From contig OZ199840.1 in the NCBI GenBank assembly GCA_964304625.1, forward strand, positions 8,246,001 to 8,310,000: a stretch of 64,000 bases of DNA, in the 5' to 3' direction. The notes beneath the pieces were generated by a model, which saw only the letters and a program-made list of their open reading frames with translations, was not told where the DNA came from and ran no database searches. Source of the stretch: Kudoa neothunni. Lineage: Eukaryota; Cnidaria. Both the position numbers and the translations under genes were made by a program. Shown here piece after piece: positions 47,587 through 58,990 of this stretch (position 1 is its first letter; the number at the start of each line of letters is the position of its first letter).

Positions 47587-49052
47587 ATGATTAATTCCAG
47601 TGCCTATTCAAACCATCCTATCATATCGCTGAGGGCTTCCAATAAAACATTCACTAGCTTTCAACTACTTGCTAATTTGTATGCGCTAGCCGGGTATTGT
47701 TTGGTAGGTGTGGTTGTGAGATGTGAGGATAATGTAGGTCGATGGACGGTGTTGTTTCCGTGTGGTATCTACCGTTACGGAAGTGTGTTTTTAAACAGAT
47801 GGTCGGAGAAGGAAACGCTGTTATTTATATGAGCGTTGTTTTGGAAAATGATAATTCGACTAGATTTATATGGTATGGGCGCGAAATGATTAAACCATAT
47901 CGAACTGAAGTATTATTAGTCATGCGAGGTCGAAGTGTGTTTGTATTTGCGAGTTGTCCCTCAAAAAATCCACCTCTATTAACACTGCTTATTGCGATGA
48001 CATTAAATTGACCATCCTTCATTCGTTCCCAGTTGATTGTTATTCGTTTTTAACTGCAAATTATTTCGCTCGTGGTAATATGCTCGATTAAAATAGTTTT
48101 TTTGAACAATTATTTTAGCAGAGAACCACTATATATGCATTCCTTCGACGGATAGTTCGAAGGTGGATTTTTGGTGCCCCTTGAATTGCTTTTTATAGAT
48201 GATGTTAATTTTTGTAGATTGAAATCTTTCAAATCGATTCGCAGCTACGAATAATTAATAAGAAATGTAGCCCTAATCTTCCTCAGAAACATGGTATTCT
48301 AAATGATCTTTTTGTTACAATCTAAACTATTACTGTTACTAGGGACAATTATAAGCTATTCAGTATACGAAAGTGAAAGTGAAAGTGAAAACGAAAGCGG
48401 GGTGAGTATGTTAATAGGGTATGAAGATGGATCTTGTTTGGATTATGACCTTACCGCCAAATCTGTAAATGGAGAAATCATCAAAGTTTTCAACTCTATG
48501 AGTAATTTATTGACGAAATCTTAATGATTATGGCCATTTAGTAACCACTATTTACGTTGATACTCGGTTGAATCAAATCTATTGTGGATCGGTGGGAAAT
48601 CACCTAAAAATATATTGTCTTCGTAGCAAACAGCTTCTAAATGACATTGAAATCGGAATATCCGGAATTCATTACATTCTACCATTAGATAGCTTGGTTG
48701 AGGAGAACAACAAAGAGAAGATATTACTATTGGTGCCGTGGGTTGGTGTGGGGTAAATTATGCTGTAGTTTTTTAATATAAACTTATTTGTTCGTTCAGG
48801 TTGAAGAAAGTAACACTTGATTTGAACTTCAGTGAAAATCCAAGCCAAAAAGAATGTGATGTTATTTCTAACAATGAGATTTTTCAAGATGGAATTAACT
48901 CTGTGTTTATTTTGGAAGGGCCGTCGCCTAAATTCGCCGATTTTAGAAATTTTGCGGATGGTTTACGGTTCCGCAAATCAGGCCAAAATAACAAAACCTA
49001 TTTAACAGTTCTGTTCAATAGAGACCTACTGTCTATATACAGTTTTGTGTAA
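47587..49052 (+). CDS. GNB1L: GNB1L (Asa1-like) WD-repeat protein (380 aa, 8 exons)
   Basis: Exons 47587-47693, 47738-47909, 47954-48074, 48119-48162, 48218-48293, 48343-48501, 48542-48752 and 48800-49052 total 1143 nt, all in phase; introns are 39-55 nt. The fold is a divergent WD propeller: ALAG/SMDGVVSVWYLPLRK (human LFSGSQSGLVHIWSLQTRR), FIWYGREMIKPY (human LLSQGRDLKLCLW), FPVDCYSFLTANYFARGN, SSKIEIFQIDSQ (human SDEVQILEMPS) and VSMLIGYEDGSCLDYDLT (human LLLAGYEDGSVVLWDVS). A Ser/Glu repeat (SESESENES) interrupts before the last. In animals GNB1L works with the TTT pathway that assembles PIKK kinases; its yeast relative Asa1 is in ASTRA. The C-terminal blade is poorly conserved. Confidence 0.82.
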
Positions 49053-49863
49053 GTGCTCTCTTTGTTGTTGTTAAATTATGCGAATTTTTTCGAATTTTAA
49101 CCCTTCAATGTAGAAAAAAACAACCGCATTCTAATTATAATAAATCAACGCTTCCCCATTCATTGTAATTCAATGTAGAATCCACATCTCTTACCAAAAA
49201 AGAGATTTAAATATAGATTAATTTGTTGGCGGGAAAAATATTTTAACTAAAATTACATTAAAAATAAAAAAACCGTCGACTTCAACACGAAAACAAATGT
49301 CAATTAAACATATACAACTAATAATAAAGTTAATGTTTTGACTTTTCCATGTCTTTGTTGGACATTAATTTGATAAAGATATACATAAATCATAACTTTT
49401 GAATGAACAAGATATATATTATTTTGGTGGAAAATATCAGATGTGAACCGCTGCGCGTGCGAGAAATTATGATATCAGTTTTTTGTTCTAATCATAAAAT
49501 TAAAATAAGAGAATAAACACATGACCCAACCTCGAGAGTAAAGTTTTAGATTATATAATTTTGTAACGCTGATCTATTATAATTTGAAATATGACAATAA
49601 AAAATATAGTCTTGACGCTAATTAAAGTTTAATACTTACTTGACATATAGTGTACGTAAAAAAAGAAATAATAAAATTTTTGATAATGCAACCCATTTAA
49701 AACATAATCTGATTGTATTTATGAATAAAAACGAAATAAATTATCATTTTTATTTCATATGCTAATAACGAGAAAATAGTGGATTGAAAACAAATTAATT
49801 TTCAGTTAAATTCATCAAATGACTATTTGTCTATCAGACTTATCTCAGCTTCGATCATGCACA
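49053..49863. other. Intergenic, no gene seen
   Basis: 3' flank of GNB1L; a piggyBac-like string TTAACCCTTCAATGTAG at 49099 suggests a small transposon remnant, but no partner end was found. Confidence 0.4.
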
Positions 49864-49980
49864 AATCGCAAGTAACATATTTTCGAGAGAGATTCTGATT
49901 AGTTATAATTGGTACATTATGTACGAAGCATATTGGGACGTAAAATTTTTCCGTTGACTCAAGGTAAAGTCTCGGATCCA
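49864..49980 (-). repeat. Dispersed repeat, copy B
   Basis: Inverted counterpart of 33780-33899 (shared when reversed: attttcgagagagattctga, ggtacattatgta, gactcaaggtaaagtctcgg). Confidence 0.7.
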
Positions 49981-50639
49981 CGGTAACTGTCTCGCGGACT
50001 AGGGGTGGTCAAACATTAATTTTTATCCTAAAAATCAATTATTTAATATACACTCAATTAATTTTAATTGTAATTATTATAAAATTATTGACGATAATCC
50101 AATATCACTGGAGATCATTTATATTTTGGCATAAAAAGTTTCCATTAGTTATATTAGTTATTTCGGCCGAAAATAAACGTAACAAGAAATTTATCATATT
50201 TTTAAACATTAATATATAGTTTGAATAATAGAATTTAATTAGTGAGTATAAGGTCTAAACAATTGTATTCGAAATCTCATAGGGAAAGTTCAATACTTTA
50301 TTAACAAAATTTATCTTTATTTAACGCATCCAAAATTTGAACCAAGTTATGCAACGTATATCTGGACGTTTATTGAAACTACGTAATAATCCGGTGTAAA
50401 ATTAAATAAATATTTTTTCCATCTATCATTTTATTTTTTTAATAAATAATAAAAAAGTCCAAGAAAATAATAAATTTCGACACACAAGATATTGCATAAA
50501 CTAAATACAACAACAGAACTATAAAAGAGAGCAGAATTAACTACGAATTCTAAATTTGATGAAAAACCTTTCTATATAATTCTATTTCCCTATAATCTTT
50601 AAATGCTCCTTGAAATATTTGCGTTTCTAGATTTATACG
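49981..50639. other. Intergenic, no gene seen
   Basis: AT-rich; nothing supported. Confidence 0.5.
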
Positions 50640-51270
50640 CGAGTAATTTTGGCCGACGTCGTCAAAGGTATAATTAGCTCAGCTGAATTATCTTCCAACC
50701 AGATTGGAGGATGATAGAATAAATCTTGTGTCCGTATAGTGATGAATTTCAATTTTTGTTTCCAATTTTCCTTTTTGGGGAATTGAAAGCAAAATAATAG
50801 GATTCGATAGGAGTCAGTCTCATCTATTAAAATTTATTCGAACAATTTTAGATTGAACACAGCATGTTTCCCTCCAGAAGTTAACTCCTCAATTCTATCC
50901 TCCTGAATTTCGAAAGAGTCGTTTTCAAAATTGTTCGAGTGCATAATATTTGTATTTCTACACAGAGGTTCATACAGTATAGGGTACGCTTTAACAATTT
51001 GGTCGAAAAATATTTTTCGTGTGCTATAATAATATTAGGTTTCTGCAGAGCCAATGTTATTGAATAGAACTTTTTTAAATGGCTACGCAATTCAAAAATT
51101 TATAAATTTTCTCTTGGCCTTAGATGATTCGTCATCCCCTTTTATTGATAAAAGCAAGTTCAGCTAAATAACACTTTATCTTTTCGTATCTGCCGACAAC
51201 TTCAACTCTATTGGAACTGGAACATCTAGTATCATTTTTCAAAACATGTCTCATATGAGAGAATGTCCCA
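50640..51270 (-). CDS. Candidate unrecognised gene (partial structure)
   Basis: Minus-strand pieces with coding character: near 51229-51180 MILDVPVPIELKLSADTK; near 51135 GDDESSKAKRKFINF; 51028-50848 RKIFFDQIVKAYPILYEPLC then NNFENDSFEIQEDRIEELTS and GGKHAVFNLKLFE; and near 50790-50640 KLKFITIRTQDLFYHPPIWL then EDNSAELIIPLTTSAKITRV ending at a stop. Splice signals exist between some pieces, but I could not join all of them in one phase. The composition differs from chance AT-rich translation (acidic runs, YPILYEP, HPPIWLED). No family recognised. Confidence 0.4.
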
Positions 51271-51589
51271 GGAAATCAGAAAAGTTTCGACTCAGCTTTT
51301 ATTTGATTTGAGATTTTTCCCGTAATAAGTCATAATTGCAAATAAATTTCAGTTAATTGCGCCCACTACAATCAATCATTGAATTTATAAAGTCTATTGC
51401 AATTAATTAATTCTCAATTAATTTTTGACTACTCATGCTTCGGGAAGCCCTGGTTTATATTAAAAAATTGACATAAACAAACTTTTCAAACAATTTCTCT
51501 AGTAATTCATTCAAAGGTAAAATCATACATCTACTAATAGAGTAAATAAATAAATAAATTCAGCGTACTTAATTGATGAATTGATAACA

Positions 51590-52624
51590 CTATTTCTGTT
51601 TGATTGCCATCCAATCTATTTCCGCAATGTGACCCAAGGCGGAAATAATCTGTTGTATGTTTATGAATTGTTTGAGCAATGCGAATGGTGCAAAAACCAT
51701 TGACAACATTGCTAAAATATTAACATTATTGTTTGGACCCAGTTTTATTTGGTCTAAATAAACAATTAGTTCACATTATTCACTTTGCTTATTACATGAA
51801 GAATTCCCATAAAAGTGGTAACCATAGAGGCACAAGAAGAATCCTTCGTTGGTCACAATGAGAAAAGTCATAAACAACTATACAACAGTTAATGACAGAG
51901 CCGAATCAAAGGTTGTATACTCGGCACACGTAATAGAAGCGAAGTAGTTTGAAATCATTATTGTTGATCATTTTATGGCTATGTTTCTTGGAAATAAGTG
52001 TACTATTTCAACTCAGAAGTGAAACTATCACCCAACCAACGTAACTCACTAGTACATCTGAGCCCAATGACTTGAGATATCAAGTGAAGATAGGATTTGA
52101 AAGAATGGGGCCCATTTTGGATAAAATACACACAATACCATTTGAAGTGACATGGTGGAGCATCTAAAGTGGATTTTATCAAATAATCGTCTATGTAAGT
52201 GTGTTTGTTTAATTTGGACTAACCTATCTATCACCATGTCCAACACAGATCCATATACTGAGCCTATGTTTAGAGATTTCAGTCAAATCTAAAAATAATA
52301 CAAAATCATGCTCACATTGTTTGAGTCGTCGAGCACATTCACCATCCACAGTGTCGAGCAACACACTGACAGCATAGAGAGCCATAGCAACTTGTGGATT
52401 TGTTTGCATGTAGAAAAATGAGGCGATAGCTGTAACTACCCGTCCGTAATCTATAGACAATTGGGTAATAACATTGGAGATGTTCAATTATGAAACAATT
52501 CGAATAATTGGACAAAGTCATTGAAACGGCCGAAATACATACCAATAATGTTGGGAATAAAAAATGGAACTGGATTCCATGAGTTTTTGTTTTTGATGGA
52601 ATCTGGAGAGTTGGACATTTTCAT
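51590..52624 (-). CDS. CDIPT: CDP-diacylglycerol--inositol 3-phosphatidyltransferase (218 aa, 7 exons)
   Basis: Exons (minus): 52624-52543, 52450-52316, 52263-52224, 52163-52050, 52002-51921, 51877-51796 and 51711-51590; total 657 nt, all in phase. It makes phosphatidylinositol from CDP-diacylglycerol and myo-inositol in the ER membrane. The catalytic CDP-alcohol phosphotransferase motif is complete at residues 60-85: D60xxD63G64xxA67R68, G77xxxD81xxxD85 (LLDTVDGECARR ... GSVLDMVID). Other matches are PFFIPNIID-YGRVV, DRCSTMSLQMVLCVFYP, SSLDISSHW, HSHKMI, LRFYYVCR, TNEGFFLCLY and APFALLK; the lysine-ended tail (MAIKQK) is also as in human (213 aa). It is divergent from WDR55 with 201 bp between starts. 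The ATG at 52618 is an alternative start. Confidence 0.95.
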
Positions 52625-52825
52625 TTGTCAGGAACTGTTAAATAAAATGTCTCGGTTTAAAATAACCCCATAAACATCACATCTACCTTTCGTTTAAGCA
52701 AATCAAAACGTTTGGGTGATTAGCGTGACAATCAGTAAAACGACCCTCGGGTCCGATTAGCTCTGCTTAATCTGATGCACCAGTTATCTCATAAATAATG
52801 GAGCACGTGATACAGATCGGTTGTG
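52625..52825. promoter_or_regulatory. Shared promoter of CDIPT and WDR55
   Basis: 201 bp between divergent start codons. It contains no transposon sequence and is somewhat GC-richer than average intergenic DNA. No NRF1-like palindrome is seen. Confidence 0.55.
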
Positions 52826-54058
52826 ATGTCTGAGAACCGTCCGCGTCATTTTCATTCCAAAACGGAAACCACTTTCATAAAAATGCATCCAACCACAGAT
52901 TTGATTGCGTTATGTCATTATAGTGGTCGAATAAGATTGTACATTGCTCGTGTGTGTGTGTGTAGGGGTGGTTTTATAAATTTTGGCAGTTTTAGTTATG
53001 AGGATGGTAATAAGTTAAAGAAAGTTTATGACGTTAGACCATTTATCGATATTAGTTGTAATAATATTGATTTTAATAATGACGGAACAAGTTAATTGAT
53101 TGGTTTGGTTTTCCGAATATTGAGTTGTTATAGATTTTTTCAACACTTTCTCTAACGGATCGATCACTATTCACGATCTGGAGAAAGAAGTTCTCCTCAA
53201 CAGTTATTCTAATCCAAAGTTATTTCCATCCGGAGTTATATTGTTAATTCGTTTGGATTTTCTATTAGAAAAATTTCATCCAATATAGTTCGTTCTATAA
53301 ATCAAAATCTATTTGTTGCATCTTATGAATGTGGGGATTTTAAAGTGATTTACTTACTGCTGCTAAGAATATTTTTTAAAAGTTCATCTTCATGATTAGA
53401 TTTTCGACCGAAGACTTGCAAACGAATCAGCAGTAGTTTCAACATTTAGTCATCCAGATGAAATTGTTAACGATGTTGCTTGCCATCCCAACAAAAACGA
53501 GTTAGTAGTCACAGTATCCAGCAACGGATTCCTTGATGCATACAATATCAAAAAAAATAAACTTATTGATCAGAGTGATCCGCAGTTGTGTGATTTGATC
53601 AGCGTGGCATTTTATTCGCACAAAAAAGTGCTTGTGGGAAACGGATCTGATGATGGATGTGTTAGTGTGTTCAATGTGGATGAGTGGGGAAACAGTGTAG
53701 ACCGAATTATGCTGAAAACCAATTCATCTGTTGATTATATTTCGGTATTGTCGAATGATAACGTGCTGTTTGGTACTGCTGATGGACCCTTGATGTGATT
53801 TTTGAGAGTGTGAATTAATATAATATTTGAGTTAGGTTATATTCTTTGTATCCTCACAGACAATTGGCAAAATTTGGCGGTCATATTAAAGCTCCATTGC
53901 TTGGCATGACTGTGTCCAATGATGAACGACTAGTTGCATCTTTGATTGAAAATACTGTCTACTTCTACAATATTTATACTCCAGATACTTCGATTCCTCG
54001 CAAGAAACCAACCAAACGAAAACAACCTGTCGTTTCCACGTTTTATGATGATATGTAG
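52826..54058 (+). CDS. WDR55: WD repeat-containing protein 55 homolog (335 aa, 6 exons)
   Basis: Exons 52826-52953, 52990-53090, 53134-53218, 53269-53344, 53400-53794 and 53836-54058 total 1008 nt, all in phase. WDR55 is a nucleolar WD-propeller protein needed for rRNA processing. Blades can be matched: MHPTTDLIALCHYSGRIRLY (human FHPARDLLAAGDVDGDVFVF), FNNDGTNFFNTFSNGSITIH, INQNLFVASYECGDFKIFD, PDEIVNDVACHPNKNELVVT with VSSNGFLDAYNI, YSHKKVLVGNGSDDGCVSVF, LSNDNVLFGTADGPL and GGHIKAPLLGMTVSNDERLV with ASLIENTVYFYN. A basic tail (RKKPTKRKQP) then VSTFYDDM matches the human tail region (RRRKKKGG ... WSTDDFF). The donor in intron 1 falls in a GT repeat, so that border could shift by two bases. 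aataaa lies at 54126. Confidence 0.88.
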
Positions 54059-54173
54059 ATTTTTATGTGCCATTTTTTGATATTTTTTGTTTTTTTTCGA
54101 GGGAAATAGTAATAATCTAAAATATGAATAAAATTTATGTTTATTGAAATGAATAACACTCAAGAATCGATTT

Positions 54174-54177
<4 letters not shown>

Positions 54178-54208
<31 letters not shown>
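54178..54208. repeat. TA dinucleotide microsatellite
   Basis: About 15 TA units downstream of WDR55. A shorter one lies at 11786-11812. Confidence 0.95.
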
Positions 54209-54211
<3 letters not shown>

Positions 54212-54370
54212 CAACCTAATATTTTTTTAAATATAATAAAAATGTTTTCTGTCATTTTTAATCCCCTTATATAATTAAATGTGAATAATGTTTAATTTTT
54301 TCTTATTATTTTGTTCCTATAATAAAGTAAATAGTTATAAGAAAACTTTACTGACCATATAACTCTAAGT

Positions 54371-54919
54371 CAGTATTTCCAAACTGCGTTTCTATCGCGC
54401 CCCACCTTCTTCAAAGGTATTGATTTTTTTTAACTTAAACTGTTTATAACATTGAATAAAGCTCCCTATCACATTAAAATTAAAATGTATTCGATTATCT
54501 CTAACTTAATTTATCAGTGGACCTTAAAAATTAACATCTTTGGTTCTTCGTGTCGTCAAAAATAGCGTCAAATGAAACTCGTGATAATTCTACCTTCATT
54601 AGGAAAGACTTTGGTGTCTATGGGTCAAATAACCGGACAACAAATAATATAAATACAATATTAATCAATATTATATTAGGTTTAATCAAAAAGGGCAAAT
54701 ACGATTTTATTCGGGTAAAGGACGCGTTAAATATTATTATTAATTGTTATATAATTAGTCATTAATTTTTGTTTTTTATGATGCCGTCACTTAAAAATAA
54801 GCAACATCGGAAATCTCCAGATTGACTTCAAAGTATATCATACTGCCAAATTATCCTACCATTATCCGTGTCACAAGGGTACTCGGAATTTTCCACGCAC
54901 ACCAAATTGGGAAACACTG
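54371..54919. mobile_element. hAT MITE (549 bp) with 8-bp target duplication (copy B)
   Basis: Left end cagtatttccaaactgcgtt, right end (inward) cagtgtttcccaatttggtg. The flanks are ctctaagt (left) and ttctaagt (right), an 8-bp duplication with one mismatch, as hAT makes. The interior is colinear with the copies at 16921 and 40626; no transposase. Confidence 0.85.
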
Positions 54920-56119
54920 TTCTAAGTGATTGATATTTTATTTGGTTTGATATGAAATTTCTTTATAAAATGGGATAACATTAATTCATTCAATTTTTCA
55001 TTTTTTGTTTTTATTGGAATTAATTTCCATGAAGCAACGCTGGAAAAAATCCTTTATATCGAGGGTTCTCAATCGTTTTTTTTTAATTTATCTCCCCGGC
55101 TTAATGATAAATTCAAATTTAACCCCTTTTACTTGGAAGCAATATTTATATTCTAAGATTTTGTATTAGTTTGGCTGTGACAGAGGCTATTTTCAGGGTA
55201 AATTCTGATCCTATAAGACTTGTACATTTGTACACTTGTGTAACGACAATTTTTAAGTCCATCAACTCTTACTCACAAAATGTCTGCAGATTTAATTTTT
55301 TAGATTTTGCTAAATTAAATTATGTCTGAACCATTCCTTCGCTCTTATGGGCCTATAAAAATTAAAAATGGTCAAAACTAGCGACATCTGAATACTATTT
55401 ACCGATAAAATAGCCATTTTGATTATTATTATTATTATTATTAGGCAACATTATTTAAATATAAACTAGCCATAAAAGAAAGAGACTGATTATAATTTTA
55501 TAAATATTTGTTCTTAAAAACATTTTAAGCATTTCTGCAAACTTCTGATGGAGTTTAATAACCCCGAATAATATAATTCGTTATAAATCCTTAAGTACGT
55601 AACAAACTCCATTATGCAAAAATTTTCCCTATCCAATTTTGATGTTATTTAATCTTCCCTCGGCTGAGAACCTTTTTCATAAAATATTCGCACATAAAAA
55701 GTTAAAATAGACGACCAAGGTAAAATCTGGGTAATATAAGTGAAAATCAAATATACATTATTGAAGAATGAGAACAACTAATATAAAATTATGATTAAAA
55801 AATTTCCATTGAATTGAGTTTTAATTTAATATCATTATATTATTCATGAAAGGGGTTTTTATTGTTTATTTATATGTGAAAATATTTGTAGATATAATAT
55901 ATATAAGGATTGTAATTTCTAAATGTGTGGGGTCAACATTATGTTATCAGTTGTATATTTAATGTTACATTAAAGGTAATATGATCTTACACTAATTCTC
56001 TCAATTAATTGAGCTAAATAAATTATAAGTCTAGATTATCTCAAACTATGAATGCTCTATTACGAATATAATCCATTATAAATACCTATTTGATTGTTCC
56101 CTTATACACAAGCAAAAAT
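54920..56119. other. Intergenic with a further hAT-like end
   Basis: A string near 55063 (gggttctcaatcgttttttt, then ctccccggc) resembles a hAT terminus. A TTA microsatellite lies at 55423-55443. The remainder has no supported gene. Confidence 0.4.
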
Positions 56120-57497
56120 ATGTTGTTTTTTTCAATTCTCCCTCTATTGTTAGCAATAATTTCTACTGGTATTTGTTCATTCGTCAACAATAGCTATATT
56201 TCTTGATTAAGAAAGAGCGTTACCTAGTTACGATATGGATGTAGGTCAACCGCCTACTTGGATGGAACCAGGAGAACAAACCAAGGCTGTGGTTGAAAGA
56301 TGGTACGTTGATAAAAGTGACGCTACCTGCAAACCCTTTAATTATCTTGGATCCCTTGGAAATTTTAATAACTTTGTCTCAAGAGCTGCTTGCAATAATC
56401 ACCGTATAACAAAAATTCTCAGACATTTTGTAATACCAATATAGTTCGATTCACATCAGAGGAAAAGGCTGATGCATGTAAAGAGAGACAACATGATGGA
56501 GCATGTGAGCTGTCAGGTGATAAAACCCAAACGAGGTGGTACTTTAGCAAGGATCCCGTTGGTGAAGTATCGAATGCTTGCCACAAGTTTCAATATAAGG
56601 GATGTGGTGGAAACGCAAACAACTTCGAAACTGAGACAGAGTGCAAACAAGCTTGTCAAAGTGAATACATTTTGATAACTAATGAACAATAAAGATTAAA
56701 TTACTCTAAAATTAGATTAATTTTTCTATAAAATAGATAATATAAACGGCGGAATGGCTGAGAATTCCAGCCCTAATTCTATGACATCTGTTCCAAACGA
56801 ATTCGACTGCACTTTTAGAGCTGAAGTAAAAACTCAATCTCCAAAAATGGGAATTGTTCCTCATAAAGATGGCAACAGATGCGTTTATGCCGCTGTTGGA
56901 AATCTTGCAACGAGGGGATTTTTCAAGGATTTGCCATCGTGTGTAAAATCTTGTATTAGTAACACATTTATGGTTACAATTTCATTACTAACTACCCATA
57001 GAAAAGTTGGCACCTGCATGTTCAGCCGATGGTCCGCATCAAATACCTGTGGCATCGGAATACACAAGTAGTGTAAATATATATTACTACTTTAAAAAGT
57101 CTGAATCTGTATGTTTGCCTTTCATGTCAAAAGCACCAAACGAGGATACGAAAATTAATGATGGAAAACTAAATATATTCAGTTCTGCCGAGTTATGTGC
57201 GAGCTATTGCCCCGCAAGTATTTTTAATCTACGATAATATGCTGACGTATTTATTCAGCTGGTCATATCGGTCAATTAAAAGCTGTTGAAGCATGCACTC
57301 TTCCTAAGGCAGGTGAAAGAACAGAAGCCGACAATTATAAGTTAAGAAGATACTACTATGACGCCAAAGAACCTGATGAGAGTAAGAAATGCAAGGAGTT
57401 CTTTTTCAATGGAAAGGATATGAACCTTAATAACTTTGCAAGTCAAGTCGTTTGCGAAGGAATCTGCAAAACTCCATTGTCTACTCCTAATAATTAG
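56120..57497 (+). CDS. Secreted five-module Kunitz (BPTI) protein (377 aa, 6 exons)
   Basis: Exons 56120-56168, 56212-56403, 56445-56660, 56737-56958, 57002-57217 and 57259-57497 total 1134 nt. Every intron is phase 1, the classic exon-shuffling pattern. Exon 1 is a signal peptide (MLFFSILPLLLAIIST); each later exon carries one Kunitz-like module. K2 (residues about 92-147) is canonical with six Cys: ACKERQHDGACELSG, TRWYFSKD, CHKFQYKGCGGNANNF, CKQAC; its P1 residue after Cys II is Glu, unusual for a trypsin-type inhibitor. K3, K4 and K5 keep Cys I, III, V and VI but lack Cys II and IV, the pair flanking the inhibitory loop. K1 keeps only two (ATCKPFNY ... SRAACNN). Four of five modules are thus probably not standard protease inhibitors. 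Likely secreted; the function beyond that is open. Confidence 0.9.
56688..56693 (+). promoter_or_regulatory. Possible intronic polyadenylation signal in the Kunitz gene
   Basis: aataaa overlaps a TAA stop reached 30 nt after the exon 3 donor. Unspliced or prematurely polyadenylated RNA would encode a short form ending ...SEYILITNEQ with modules K1 and K2 only. Confidence 0.35.
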
Positions 57498-58699
57498 ATG
57501 TACTACTTACGTTCATATTATGTACGGTAGAAAATTCTCAGTTTATTAGTATTCTATTATTTAGATAATAACAAGTTATTATTTTAGTTTTTTATTCATT
57601 AATTTATATATGAAATTTTTCTAACCAGAAAAATTCAAATCATTTTTTTATTTACCATACAAACAAAATAATAATGTACTTTGGCTGACAAAAATCAATC
57701 TAAATATGTTATTTAATCACAAAACAGCACATTAATGTTTAAAAATATTATCTAACTTGAATAATTGCATGACTACCGGTGAATATTTGAATTTTTGTTA
57801 TATTCAGTATTTACTCATGTTGAATTTATGGTAAAAATAAATTAATATTTATTGATATTTTTCGTTCTAGTCTTCACTGCAATTAAAAACAAAATCTCAT
57901 TATAACATTACTTCAAAATATCGTCAAATATAAACTAATTGTTTACGAAATATATTATTATAACGTTTTAATAATTGATAATCGCTCACTATTCATTCTT
58001 TCATTTCTTTTTGGTCGCATAATCGGTGTTAAAACAAAATAAGGAATAACCACCTCTCTAAATAAATATTTACAGAAGTTGCTTTCCGATTTTATAAAAA
58101 ATACTAACTAAAATTATACACCTTCACTCTCTATGAAAATTTAAACTACGACTGAATGGTACGTTATTATCCATCAAACTTAATTCCAGAGGAAATTAAA
58201 TCAGGATTGTAGAGAATTTAGAAACATACTCTTACGATTAGACCTTCTATTATTTTAGCATTATTTTGTAATAATCTCTCTATTAAATAAGACAGAAAAA
58301 TTCTTTTTAGAGGTAATACGGTAGACGACGGGTGGTTCGTAATTTTGGATAGATGCGGGCGGTTTATGATTTCAAATCACGCAAAGTAGATGAGGTTGAT
58401 AATTAGAAAAATTTATTATTATCATTATTCAATGTTCTTTCTTTTAAATATCCATGATATATTTGTATCTGACCCTCCCGGTCCGAAGTGGGGTAATTGA
58501 TGACCTCATGTGAGCAATTTTGCTTTTAACTCCAAGAATTCTGACCTCACCATTAATGCATCTAAGAATGCCTCTATAAAACTATAGATTTTTACTTAAA
58601 CTTATTTTTATCTATTTTAACCATTTGAAAAAATAGTTATACCACATTTCTTGTGAGGAAAGATTATTTTTTGTTTTATTTTTCAACAAAATAGTATTA
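57498..58699. other. Intergenic, no gene seen
   Basis: AT-rich 3' flank of the Kunitz gene; nothing supported. Confidence 0.5.
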
Positions 58700-58990
58700 C
58701 AGTAAGTAACCAATTTCACGCACTTTTTACGGATACTACTTGTTTATTATTTAGTTAAGCCAATATTTAATACCAACGAACTCCTAAACTATATCTATTG
58801 TCGAAGAGTACAATATTACTCATCATTATGAAAGGCTTCAATCGAATGGTCCAAAAACTGCCCCCGTGTCACATGTTAAAATATCGATTATCTCGACTTC
58901 TAATGGCATCCTAGAGATGAAAAATAAAATAATCAAATCAGAACATTTTATTTACAATGTAGACGAAACTGCCTTATTCTGCCGATAGCA
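58700..58990 (+). mobile_element. pogo/Tigger relic with left terminus
   Basis: The left end cagtaagtaaccaatttcac then gcactttttac matches the family ends at 24568 and 44866. About 250 bp in, EHFIYNVDETALFCR is the DDE first-Asp block. The remainder of the transposase is deleted. Confidence 0.65.

Noticed and set aside
56235-57237. Several separate short Kunitz genes starting at internal ATGs
   Set aside because: Phase-1 GT...AG introns join all six exons into one 1134-nt frame with a signal peptide on exon 1.
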